This document shows, piece after piece, positions 1-5,638 of a DNA stretch of 7,794 nucleotides. The number at the start of each line of letters is the position of its first letter. The first letter of the stretch is position 1. The translations under genes were made by a program, and so were the position numbers. The notes beneath the pieces are model-generated. The model searched no databases. It saw only the letters and a program-made list of their open reading frames with translations, and was not told the origin of the DNA. Source of the stretch: Nitrospinota bacterium (GTDB lineage: Bacteria; Nitrospinota; Nitrospinia; UBA9942). The DNA lies in the NCBI GenBank assembly GCA_003489165.1, contig DNJG01000008.1, positions 1 through 7,794 of the forward strand, given 5' to 3'.

Positions 1-1017
1 CTTTGTCCTGTAGCCCTTGTTAAGGATATTCAGAACTGCATTATCTATATCAGAGGATGCCTTTTCTGAATTTAAAGAATATTTAAGCATCATTGATGCT
101 GAAAGTATTGTGGCTATGGGATTTGCAATATCCTTTCCTGCTATATCAGGGGCGCTTCCGTGTATGGGCTCATACATGCCAATTGGCGAGCCTGAAGATG
201 AAAGCCTTGAGCCGAGACTTGCAGAAGGCAACATGCCTATTGAGCCTGTCAGCATAGCCGCCTCATCACTCAGAATATCTCCAAACATATTTGTTGTAAC
301 GATTACATCAAACTGTTTTGGGTATCTTATCAACTGCATGGAGCAGTTATCCACATACATGTGGTTTAATTCTACATCGGAATATTCTTTATGAACCTTT
401 GTAACTACTTTTCTCCATAGTTCAGTGCATTCAAGAACATTTGCCTTATCAACAGAAGTTACCTTTTTATTCCTCTTTCTCGCTACATCAAAGGCTATCT
501 TTGCAATTCTTTCAATCTCGGGTGTTGTGTAAACCATAGTGTTAATGCCTTTCTCAGTTCCATCAGAGAGTTTTTCCACACCGCGGGGTTTTCCAAAATA
601 CACATCACCTGTTAATTCCCTCACTACCATTATATCAACCCCTTCAACTATCTCTTTTTTCAGAGTAGATGCCTGCACAAGTGCAGGATAAACTACAGCA
701 GGGCGCAAATTTGCGAATAGCCCCAATTCTGACCTTAAGCCAAGGAGTGCCCTTTCAGGCCTGGCAGAATAGTCAAGTCCATCCCATTTTGGACCACCAA
801 CCGCACCAAGAAGGACTGCATCAGAGTCTTTTGCTAATTTAAGGGAGGAATCAGGGAGAGGGGTTTTATATTCATCATAAGCAGAGCCTCCGACAAGTGC
901 ATCTTCAAACTCTAAAGATAAGCTGTATTTTTTATCAATTAGTTTTAATACCTCTACCGTTTCTCTTACAACCTCTTTTCCTATCCCATCACCCGGGAGA
1001 ATGGCTATTTTTTTCAC
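1..1017 (-). CDS. leuB: 3-isopropylmalate dehydrogenase LeuB (3' end beyond window)
   Basis: LeuB performs the NAD+-dependent oxidative decarboxylation of 3-isopropylmalate to 2-oxoisocaproate, the third step of leucine synthesis, in the cytoplasm. The 339 residues present read without interruption to the window edge; the family is usually about 355-360 residues, so roughly 20 C-terminal residues are missing. Visible landmarks are the N-terminal ILPGDGIGKEV, GAVGGPKW (71-78), substrate-binding arginines in RPERALLGLR (86-95) and NLRP, RELTGDVYFG (133-142) with the catalytic Tyr140, VDKANVLE with Lys191, metal-binding Asp223, Asp247 and Asp251 (GDILSDEAAML), and the NAD-binding EPIHGSAPDIAGK (283-295). 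The start is GTG at 1017. It overlaps the leuD stop in a GTGA tetranucleotide and is preceded by a GAGGAAGG ribosome-binding stretch. This implies translation coupled to leuD. IPMDH rather than isocitrate or tartrate dehydrogenase is favoured by the motif set and by leuD next door. Confidence 0.97.
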   Translation of the reverse strand, partial: MKKIAILPGDGIGKEVVRETVEVLKLIDKKYSLSLEFEDALVGGSAYDEYKTPLPDSSLKLAKDSDAVLLGAVGGPKWDGLDYSARPERALLGLRSELGLFANLRPAVVYPALVQASTLKKEIVEGVDIMVVRELTGDVYFGKPRGVEKLSDGTEKGINTMVYTTPEIERIAKIAFDVARKRNKKVTSVDKANVLECTELWRKVVTKVHKEYSDVELNHMYVDNCSMQLIRYPKQFDVIVTTNMFGDILSDEAAMLTGSIGMLPSASLGSRLSSSGSPIGMYEPIHGSAPDIAGKDIANPIATILSASMMLKYSLNSEKASSDIDNAVLNILNKGYRTK

Positions 1018-1505
1018 GCAACCTTCCTCTTTACATAATTCATCAATCCTCCTGCATTTATCAACTCCTGCATAAATGGAGGTATCGGTCTTGCCTGATA
1101 TTTTTCTTTTTTAGTTAAATTATTTATTACACCTGTGGAAGGATTTATCTCAATCTCATCCCCCTCTTTAATCTTCTCTGAAGCGTCTGCACTTTCAAAG
1201 ATTGGAAGCCCCATATTGAAAGAGTTGCGGTAAAATATCCTTGCAAAACTCTTTGCAATCACACATGAGATACCCGCAGCCTTTATTGAAATTGGTGCGT
1301 GCTCCCTTGATGAGCCGCAGCCGAAGTTTTTATCAGCAACGATTATATCTCCATTCTTCATCTTCTTCATAAAAGCAGGGTCTGCATCCTCCATACAGTG
1401 TTTTGCCAATTCTTTATGGTCTGTAGTATTCAGATGCCTTGCAGGTATGATTGCGTCTGTATCAATATCAGCACCAAATTTCCAAGCCTTGCCTTTAAGT
1501 TTCAT
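1014..1505 (-). CDS. leuD: 3-isopropylmalate dehydratase small subunit LeuD
   Basis: This is the small (swivel-domain) subunit of isopropylmalate isomerase, which with LeuC converts 2-isopropylmalate to 3-isopropylmalate. The 163 residues match the short LeuD form found in archaea and many bacteria, not the roughly 200-residue enterobacterial form. Landmarks are GADIDTDAIIPARHLNT (11-27), the substrate-loop GCGSSREHAP (62-71), AKSFARIFYRN (84-94) and GLPIFE. Start ATG at 1505 directly follows the stop of the upstream small gene (TAAATG). A GGAGG site 7 bases before the ATG lies inside that gene's last codons. The stop overlaps the leuB start by 4 bases. No leuC is adjacent, although the partner subunit is needed for activity, so it must be encoded elsewhere. 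The short form is also used by homoaconitase-like isomerases, but adjacency to leuB favours the leucine pathway. Confidence 0.95.
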   Translation of the reverse strand: MKLKGKAWKFGADIDTDAIIPARHLNTTDHKELAKHCMEDADPAFMKKMKNGDIIVADKNFGCGSSREHAPISIKAAGISCVIAKSFARIFYRNSFNMGLPIFESADASEKIKEGDEIEINPSTGVINNLTKKEKYQARPIPPFMQELINAGGLMNYVKRKVA

Positions 1506-1718
1506 TTAAAAACCTCCATGGAAGTTAAAAAAACCTACAAATGGAATTGCCTCTTTTATTTTTCTCTTTAAGGAGTAATTTTCAGTTCCCTCAATCTCCA
1601 TCTTTTCGTAATGGCCATTCCAGCATCCCAAAGACATTACCCTGTTTCCATAACAATCAATAATATCATTTGATAATACAGGACCGCCGCACTTTCTGCA
1701 TGAATTATAAGGTTTCAC
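1506..1718 (-). CDS. Small zinc-finger-like protein of unknown function
   Basis: I do not recognise this 70-residue protein as a named family. Its N-terminal half carries Cys7 and Cys10 (CRKCGG), then Cys32 and His36 (CWNGH), a C-X2-C-X21-C-X3-H spacing that could bind one zinc ion; Cys22 is an additional candidate ligand. The C-terminal half is basic (LKRKIKE, 50-56) and ends in a hydrophobic, glycine-rich tail. The start is GTG at 1718, overlapping the stop of the upstream membrane-protein gene in a GTGA tetranucleotide; GAGG lies just upstream. Its stop abuts the leuD ATG, and its last Gly-Gly codons contain the leuD ribosome-binding site. That arrangement, plus a clean reading frame between coupled genes, supports it being translated. 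Zinc binding is inferred from residue spacing only. Confidence 0.7.
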   Translation of the reverse strand: MKPYNSCRKCGGPVLSNDIIDCYGNRVMSLGCWNGHYEKMEIEGTENYSLKRKIKEAIPFVGFFNFHGGF

Positions 1719-1984
1719 TTTTTCCTCTTAAATATTGAAAGCACCTTATCTTTGACAAGGCTGTATCCTTCCTTTCCCATAAAAAAGATAGCGATAGCAG
1801 TCAGCCCCCAGCTGATAATATAAGAACCAAAGGCAATACTGCCCAATAATTTCATGTCGTAAGGGAGAAAAAATATTAGTGGTATGCAAAAATACAGGGT
1901 GAAGCTTAAAATTAAAAATGCCATCCCGATAATAAACTTTGTATTTTTCCCTTTTGTAATTACTTCGCTTTTTTTTGTTTCCAT
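1715..1984 (-). CDS. Small two-helix membrane protein (transporter-suffix-like)
   Basis: This 89-residue protein has a basic, polar N-terminus (about 1-16), a hydrophobic segment at about 17-40 (ending near IPLIFFLPYD), a second at about 47-69, and a basic cytoplasmic tail ending KRKK. The layout and the GKEGYSLVKDKV stretch after the second helix remind me of the small 'transporter suffix domain' proteins often found after or fused to transporters; this is a resemblance from memory, not a verified match. No transporter gene is visible in the window. The ATG at 1984 lies inside the end of the upstream gene (25-bp overlap), with AAGGA about 12 bases before it, slightly long. Its stop overlaps the following GTG by 4 bases. 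The lysine-rich ends suggest both termini face the cytoplasm. Confidence 0.72.
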   Translation of the reverse strand: METKKSEVITKGKNTKFIIGMAFLILSFTLYFCIPLIFFLPYDMKLLGSIAFGSYIISWGLTAIAIFFMGKEGYSLVKDKVLSIFKRKK

Positions 1985-2196
1985 TCCATTTTAAAATCCT
2001 TTTCTATTATTTTTCTTATAACCTCATCCTGCTCTTCAGTTTCGTCAGGCTGTTCATCTTTTAATTTTTTAAGCAATGAGGAATGTATATTGACCCTGTT
2101 ATTTAAAAGCTTAATCGCCCTGTTAAGTTTGGAGATGATAAAGATAGCTATAAAAACAGATAACATCATTGCACCAAAAATCAGTTTTGCCTCCAT
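1960..2196 (-). CDS. Small single-pass membrane protein with charged helical tail, unknown function
   Basis: This is the first gene of the five-gene unit ending in leuB. The protein of 78 residues starts with a hydrophobic helix (about 4-23), then a basic patch (KLNRAIKLLNNR), then a long charged helical region rich in Glu, Asp and Lys, likely a short coiled coil or extended helix in the cytoplasm. I do not recognise the family; no enzymatic motif is visible. I place the start at the ATG at 2196, because AAGGAGG (2201-2207) sits 4 bases before it. The GTG at 2199, one codon upstream, would leave only 1 base between ribosome-binding site and start codon. The gene end overlaps the next membrane-protein gene by 25 bp in another frame. 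Confidence 0.72.
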   Translation of the reverse strand: MEAKLIFGAMMLSVFIAIFIISKLNRAIKLLNNRVNIHSSLLKKLKDEQPDETEEQDEVIRKIIEKDFKMEWKQKKAK

Positions 2197-2200
2197 CACT

Positions 2201-2207
2201 CCTCCTT
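2201..2207 (-). promoter_or_regulatory. Strong ribosome-binding site that fixes the start of the first small gene
   Basis: The minus strand reads AAGGAGG, then AGTG, then ATG. The 4-base gap to the ATG at 2196 is short but workable, while the preceding GTG at 2199 is only 1 base away. This near-perfect anti-16S match marks the head of the five-gene unit and is among the best ribosome-binding sites in the window. Confidence 0.8.
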
Positions 2208-2224
2208 CTTTAGTTCTTTAAAAT

Positions 2225-2262
2225 ACTTTTTACTACTTGTTAACCTCTTTATAATAAAAAGT
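2225..2262 (-). other. AT-rich inverted repeat in the leader of the small-gene/leuDB unit
   Basis: On the plus strand ACTTTTTA (2225-2232) is matched by TAAAAAGT (2255-2262), an 8-bp stem with a 22-base loop. It lies between the predicted transcription start near 2281 and the first start codon at 2196. Only two of the eight pairs involve G or C, so the stem is weak. I see no short reading frame rich in leucine codons and no T-run terminator, so classical leucine attenuation is not supported. Confidence 0.3.
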
Positions 2263-2287
2263 TTTAAGATTTTGTATTACACAAAAA

Positions 2288-2316
2288 ACTATATCAGAAA
2301 TGCCATATTTTGTAAA
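2288..2316 (-). promoter_or_regulatory. Sigma70-type promoter for the small-gene/leuDB unit
   Basis: On the minus strand TTTACA (2311-2316) and TATAGT (2288-2293) are separated by exactly 17 bp. Both hexamers match the consensus at 5 of 6 positions, and TG one base before the -10 box gives an extended -10 element. The expected transcription start is near 2281, leaving a leader of about 85 bases before the ATG at 2196. It lies in the gap between mltG and the five-gene unit, the expected place. No terminator with a T-run is visible between mltG and this promoter, so read-through from mltG is also possible. Confidence 0.65.
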
Positions 2317-2361
2317 GTTGATAGAATAGGATAGGGGGGAAACTTAAATTACTGACATTGT

Positions 2362-3447
2362 TCAATTTTTTGTATTGTTTTTTTTGGGCTGATATATCCT
2401 CACTGCCCTGCTATGCTCTTCTATTGTTGCAGAGAAGTGATGATTTCCATCATTCTTTGATACAAAATATATATATTTAGAGGCAGAAGGGTGCATAGCG
2501 GCGTGAATGGAGGATTTTCCGGGGTTTGCAATAGGACCGGGCGGTAGACCGCCATATCTGTAAGTATTATATGGCGAGTCTATTGATAAATCCTCTTTTC
2601 TGATGTTTCCATCATAGATGATTTCATTTTTTTTAAGACCTTCAAGTAAAAGTGAATAAATAACAGTCGGATCGCATTGAAGCCGAATCTTTTTTTTTAA
2701 CCTGTTATGGAAAACTGCTGATATTATAGATTTTTCCTTTTCATTGCTTGTTTCTTTTTCAATGAGGGATGCGAGTGTAATTATCTGATGCTGGATTAAA
2801 CCTGTCTTCTGATAGTTATTACTTATCTCCTCTGATACAGCTTTTTTGAATGTATCAACCATCTTTTTCAGAATGACCTTTTCATCCATTCCTTTGCTTA
2901 GATAATATGTATCGGGGAATATATAACCCTCTAAATTGTTTGCATCAATTCCTAATGATTTTGTAAAGTTACTGTTAAATGCTGACAGGAGAAATTTTTT
3001 CCTGTCTGCAAGTTCTTTTTTATTAAGAAGAGATGCAATTTCAAAAATATTGTAGCCTTCTGGTATTGTTACGGGATATTGATATACCTTCCCCTCTAAA
3101 ATTAGATTTAGGATTTGTAAAGGTGGCATATCCAGACTCAGTTGATATTCACCTGCCTTAAGATCTCTCTCTGCAGATTTATATTTGGCAAGGAGATTGA
3201 AAGCGAAGGTATTTTTAATAATGCCTTCTTTCTTCAATATTGAAGAGACAGTTTTTAAATCAGAACCCTTTGGTATATTTATTATCTTTTGATTTGCAAC
3301 ATGAGATAGGGGGGTATTAGTGATATTCTTTATATATACGATACTGATAATAGTTATAATCAAAAATAATATGCAGAGAGCAAGAATCCATAAGAGAACA
3401 ACAGAAGACTTTAACCCTGTGTCATATTTAACTTCATCATTATTCAT
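2362..3447 (-). CDS. mltG: Endolytic murein transglycosylase MltG (YceG-like)
   Basis: MltG is an inner-membrane-anchored lytic transglycosylase that cleaves nascent glycan strands and so limits glycan length. The 361 residues show a short cytoplasmic N-terminus, one membrane helix (about 14-39), a LysM-like part around 55-120 (IPKGSDLKTVSSILKKEGII), then the YceG catalytic domain: TIPEGYN (127-133), LEGYIFPDTYYL (172-183), the active-site SLIEKET with Glu230, HNRL, LQCDPTVIYSL (256-266), SPYNTYRYGGLPPGPIANPG (291-310) and the C-terminal YFVSKNDGNHHFS. All key motifs are intact and the length is normal. I chose the ATG at 3447, which overlaps ruvX by 8 bp; a TTG at 3474 would add nine residues after a weak AAGGG site and cannot be excluded. 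ruvX and mltG are also close neighbours in other bacteria. Confidence 0.95.
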   Translation of the reverse strand: MNNDEVKYDTGLKSSVVLLWILALCILFLIITIISIVYIKNITNTPLSHVANQKIINIPKGSDLKTVSSILKKEGIIKNTFAFNLLAKYKSAERDLKAGEYQLSLDMPPLQILNLILEGKVYQYPVTIPEGYNIFEIASLLNKKELADRKKFLLSAFNSNFTKSLGIDANNLEGYIFPDTYYLSKGMDEKVILKKMVDTFKKAVSEEISNNYQKTGLIQHQIITLASLIEKETSNEKEKSIISAVFHNRLKKKIRLQCDPTVIYSLLLEGLKKNEIIYDGNIRKEDLSIDSPYNTYRYGGLPPGPIANPGKSSIHAAMHPSASKYIYFVSKNDGNHHFSATIEEHSRAVRIYQPKKNNTKN

Positions 3448-3871
3448 AATTACACTTAGCCCTTTTTCTATCAAGATACCCTTGCAGTATCAATTGGGCT
3501 GATAATATATCTGCCACCTCTCTCCTCTTGCTCCTTCTTACATTCGCATTTATCAGCATCTTGTTTACTTCAGAGGTTGTAAGCCTTTCATCCCAGAAGA
3601 TAAAAGGTGCAGTTATTTTAGATTTTAAGATATTTGTAAAATCAATTACCTTTTGCGCCTGAATACCTATAGTCCCGTTAAGCATCTTTGGAAGTCCGAC
3701 AATTACAGTATCTATATCGTTTGATTCTATTATCTCTTTGATAATATCTGTATCTTTTTCTATATACTTTCTTTGGATTACCTGTAATTTCTGTGCAGTG
3801 ATTTCTAATTCATCACTTATTGCCACCCCTATCCTTACATCACCGATGTCAAGTCCAAGTATTCTGCCCAT
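3440..3871 (-). CDS. ruvX: RuvX/YqgF family putative pre-16S rRNA nuclease / Holliday junction resolvase
   Basis: YqgF/RuvX proteins have an RNase H-like fold; they act in 16S rRNA 5'-end maturation in E. coli and were proposed as alternative Holliday junction resolvases. The 143 residues are the usual family length. Visible motifs are GLDIGDVRIGVAISD (6-20) with the first catalytic acid Asp8, VGLPKMLNGT (58-67), WDERLTT (93-99) with Glu95, and the C-terminal VADILSAQLILQGYLD (119-134) with Asp121. The ATG at 3871 is the conserved family start (MGRILGLD), so it is secure. No ribosome-binding site precedes it; instead a -10 box ends 5 bases upstream. The 3' end overlaps mltG. Which of the two family activities applies cannot be read from the sequence. 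Confidence 0.95.
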   Translation of the reverse strand: MGRILGLDIGDVRIGVAISDELEITAQKLQVIQRKYIEKDTDIIKEIIESNDIDTVIVGLPKMLNGTIGIQAQKVIDFTNILKSKITAPFIFWDERLTTSEVNKMLINANVRRSKRREVADILSAQLILQGYLDRKRAKCNYE

Positions 3872-3876
3872 TATTG

Positions 3877-3905
3877 ATTATATTCTGGAAAATTGAAGGT
3901 TACAA
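3877..3905 (-). promoter_or_regulatory. Promoter for ruvX-mltG, probably giving a leaderless transcript
   Basis: On the minus strand TTGTAA (3900-3905), a 17-bp spacer and a perfect TATAAT (3877-3882) lie directly before ruvX. Only CAATA (3872-3876) separates the -10 box from the ATG at 3871. Transcription normally starts 6-8 bases after the -10 box, which falls on the start codon itself. With no Shine-Dalgarno sequence present, a leaderless mRNA is the simplest reading. The promoter sits in the 62-bp gap after the panE-like gene. Confidence 0.68.
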
Positions 3906-3933
3906 GTTGAGGGTTTCCCCCAAATTATATTCC

Positions 3934-4917
3934 TCACCAATTTGTTGTTGTGTTAAATGAACAACAGATAGGTGTGGGGGTTTGCGAACTGAAAAGTCGT
4001 TTGTTAATAACTTTAATAGCTCCGTAGAGTGTTTCATTAACAGGGATGGAGACATTCATTTTATGCCCTAATCTGACAATAGCACCGTTTAGAGAATCAA
4101 TCTCCATTATTTTGCCATTTTCTCTGTCCTGTAGCATGGAGGTCTTTATTGCTCCAGCCTTTAATGTCTTAGAGATAGTCTTTTCTGCAAGGTCATCCGA
4201 TAGTCTTATTCCCTTTTTATTTGCGACTTCCACTGTTTCTTTCATGGCCATCTCTGCTATCTTCCTTGATTCAGGAATGGAGAGGACATCAGAGACCAAT
4301 GATCCTGTCAGTGCTGTTATTGCATTAAATCCCGTATTCCAGACCATCTTTGCCCATATATCTTTCTGAATGTTCTCTGATAATTTAATGGGTATTTTGA
4401 CCCTTTCAAATGCATTCAGAATTTCTTCACATCTCTTGCTCTTGGTGCCGTTCAATTCGCCAATTGTAATCATTCCTGATGCAGTATGCGATATTAAGCC
4501 TGGCTCTAAAATCTGAGAGCCTATGAATGCAACACTGCCGATGACCTTATCTGTTCCAAAGAAATTGCCTATTATCTCCTCACTGTCCACCCCATTCAGG
4601 AGTGACATTATAACGGTATTGTTGTTAACAGAATTGATTATTGTATTGCAGGCATCATGCAGGTCATAAGATTTTACTGCAATAATTATCAAATCATATT
4701 TTTCATTATTATCTGGTATCTCTACTGCCTTTATTTTTATATTAAAATCACCGTTTATGCTTTTTATATAAAGCCCTTTTTCCTGAATTGCCTTAAGGTG
4801 TTCACCCCTTGCAAGAAATGTTACATCTAATGAGCCTGTCGAATTACCCCCACTCTTTGCCAGCATCCCTCCAAAATAACCACCAACCGCACCAGCACCA
4901 ACAATTAGTATTTTCAC
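3934..4917 (-). CDS. panE: 2-dehydropantoate 2-reductase (ketopantoate reductase, PanE/ApbA family)
   Basis: PanE reduces ketopantoate to pantoate with NADPH in pantothenate and coenzyme A synthesis. Visible features over 327 residues are the Rossmann glycine motif VGAGAVGGYFGG (6-17), LARGEHL (36-42), IIIAVKSYD (77-85), SLLNGVDSEE (105-114), the catalytic lysine in WAKMVWNTGFNAITAL (Lys190), and the C-terminal-domain SMLQDRENGKIMEIDSLNG (260-278) with Glu272. A short polar insertion (GNSTGS, about 24-29) follows the first helix, and about 18 C-terminal residues ending in NTTTNW look like a non-family tail. The start is GTG at 4917, 2 bases after the DJ-1/PfpI stop, with no clear ribosome-binding site, so re-initiation is likely. 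The family contains paralogues of uncertain substrate, and no other pantothenate gene is nearby, so PanE activity is probable but not proved. Confidence 0.87.
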   Translation of the reverse strand: MKILIVGAGAVGGYFGGMLAKSGGNSTGSLDVTFLARGEHLKAIQEKGLYIKSINGDFNIKIKAVEIPDNNEKYDLIIIAVKSYDLHDACNTIINSVNNNTVIMSLLNGVDSEEIIGNFFGTDKVIGSVAFIGSQILEPGLISHTASGMITIGELNGTKSKRCEEILNAFERVKIPIKLSENIQKDIWAKMVWNTGFNAITALTGSLVSDVLSIPESRKIAEMAMKETVEVANKKGIRLSDDLAEKTISKTLKAGAIKTSMLQDRENGKIMEIDSLNGAIVRLGHKMNVSIPVNETLYGAIKVINKRLFSSQTPTPICCSFNTTTNW

Positions 4918-4919
4918 AT

Positions 4920-5459
4920 TTATAATTTAATTATTGCTTCTGTTATTGCCTTCCCAAAATCCTTTGCAGCCGCAGGGCCATTTGCAGTAATAGTTTTGCC
5001 AAAAACTATTACATCTTTTTTTATGAATTTTGCACCGCCGTTTTGTAGTTCTTTTAGAGATTCGGGTGTCTCATAAACAGTTGCCTCTCTGTTTTTCAGA
5101 ATGCCTGCCTTTGCCAGGACAGCACAAGATAGACATATAGCTGCAATTACCTTGTTTGATTTATCTGCCTCCTGAATGAGTTTATGCAATTGACTATCAT
5201 TCCATAGATGTTCCGGTGAGCCGTTACCTCCAACTACTATAACTGCATCATAGTCGTTAGCCTTTGCATCTTTAATCAGGATGTTTGGTGTTGCTGTTGC
5301 CCCAAGCATACCAGAGCATTTACCCATTTGTTTGCATCCAATTGTTACCTTTGCCCCTTCTTTTTCAAATATTTCTTTTGGATGATTCAGTTCCTCATCC
5401 CTGAAATTTTTTGGTGCAATTACCATTAAAATATTTTTACCTGTTAATTTTTGTGCCAT
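4920..5459 (-). CDS. DJ-1/PfpI family protein (class I glutamine amidotransferase-like fold)
   Basis: The 179-residue protein has the size and pattern of a single-domain DJ-1/PfpI protein, a superfamily including proteases/chaperones, glyoxalases and redox sensors. Visible features are the N-terminal strand ILMVIAPKNFRDEEL (10-24) with Glu23 as the likely conserved acidic partner, AVIVVGGNGSPEHLW (72-86), and the nucleophile elbow AAICLSCAVLAKAGIL with Cys109. The residue after the cysteine is Leu, not the His of classic PfpI proteases, which argues against a PfpI-type protease triad; a second cysteine follows at 112. Near the end, TANGPAAAKDFGKAI matches the usual family C-terminus. Start ATG at 5459 has AAGGAGG 7 bases before it. 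It leads the panE-like gene by 2 bp. The biochemical role cannot be assigned. Confidence 0.9.
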   Translation of the reverse strand: MAQKLTGKNILMVIAPKNFRDEELNHPKEIFEKEGAKVTIGCKQMGKCSGMLGATATPNILIKDAKANDYDAVIVVGGNGSPEHLWNDSQLHKLIQEADKSNKVIAAICLSCAVLAKAGILKNREATVYETPESLKELQNGGAKFIKKDVIVFGKTITANGPAAAKDFGKAITEAIIKL

Positions 5460-5502
5460 AATAGTGCCTCCTTAAATATACACATAGAAATTTCATCCTA
5501 TG

Positions 5503-5511
5503 TTAATAGCA
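5503..5511 (-). promoter_or_regulatory. Possible extended -10 promoter for the DJ-1/PfpI gene
   Basis: On the minus strand TGC followed by TATTAA (5503-5508) matches an extended -10 element. No good -35 hexamer lies at 16-18 bp. The predicted start near 5496 would give a leader of about 37 bases with a good ribosome-binding site. The element abuts one of the CACAGAT repeats. It is a candidate only. Confidence 0.35.
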
Positions 5512-5570
5512 CAGATTTAAGAGACGATTGCACAGATAAACCAATGGAATTGTCTGAATTTAATCTGTGT
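5509..5570. repeat. Cluster of three CACAGAT repeats upstream of the DJ-1/PfpI gene
   Basis: GCACAGAT occurs at 5509-5516 and again at 5530-5537, 21 bp apart, about two helical turns. A third copy lies inverted as AATCTGTG at 5562-5569, pairing with CACAGATT at 5510-5517. The cluster covers the likely promoter of the DJ-1/PfpI gene. It could be an operator for a dimeric regulator, or the remnant of a dispersed intergenic repeat. The sequence alone does not decide. Confidence 0.5.
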
Positions 5571-5598
5571 AAGCTGTATTTTATAATTATGGGTAATT

Positions 5599-5627
5599 AG
5601 AGATTGTTGAGTTTGTTGACAATCTCT
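5599..5627 (-). terminator. Hairpin just after dnaN, possible terminator lacking a T-run
   Basis: AGAGATTGT (5599-5607) and ACAATCTCT (5619-5627) form a perfect 9-bp stem with an 11-base loop. On the minus strand it starts 11 bases after the dnaN stop codon, the usual place for a transcript end. It is followed by AATTACCC, not a run of T, so it is not a canonical intrinsic terminator. It may be an mRNA 3'-end stabiliser or a weak terminator. On the plus strand it is followed by a moderately T-rich stretch, but no plus-strand gene ends here. Confidence 0.4.
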
Positions 5628-5638
5628 TGGTTCTTTGT

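Noticed and set aside
347..355. Exact DnaA box TTATCCACA
   Set aside because: A single copy inside leuB coding for the conserved MYVDNCS region; the bases are explained by the protein and there is no cluster.
17..394. Plus-strand open frame of 125 codons
   Set aside because: It lies wholly opposite leuB, whose conserved motifs are continuous on the minus strand; the encoded protein resembles nothing.
3448..3474. Upstream TTG start for mltG
   Set aside because: It would add nine residues with a rarer start codon and deepen the ruvX overlap to 35 bp; ATG 3447 is simpler, though not certain.
3944..3965. Hairpin GTTGTT/AACAAC near the end of the panE-like gene
   Set aside because: Only 6 bp, inside coding sequence, and with no T-run after it on either strand, so not called a terminator.
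4046..4369. Plus-strand open frame opposite the panE-like gene
   Set aside because: Antisense shadow of a well-supported gene, without a ribosome-binding site or family motifs. The same applies to the plus-strand frames at 897-1118, 3320-3502, 5694-6014 and 6621-6803.
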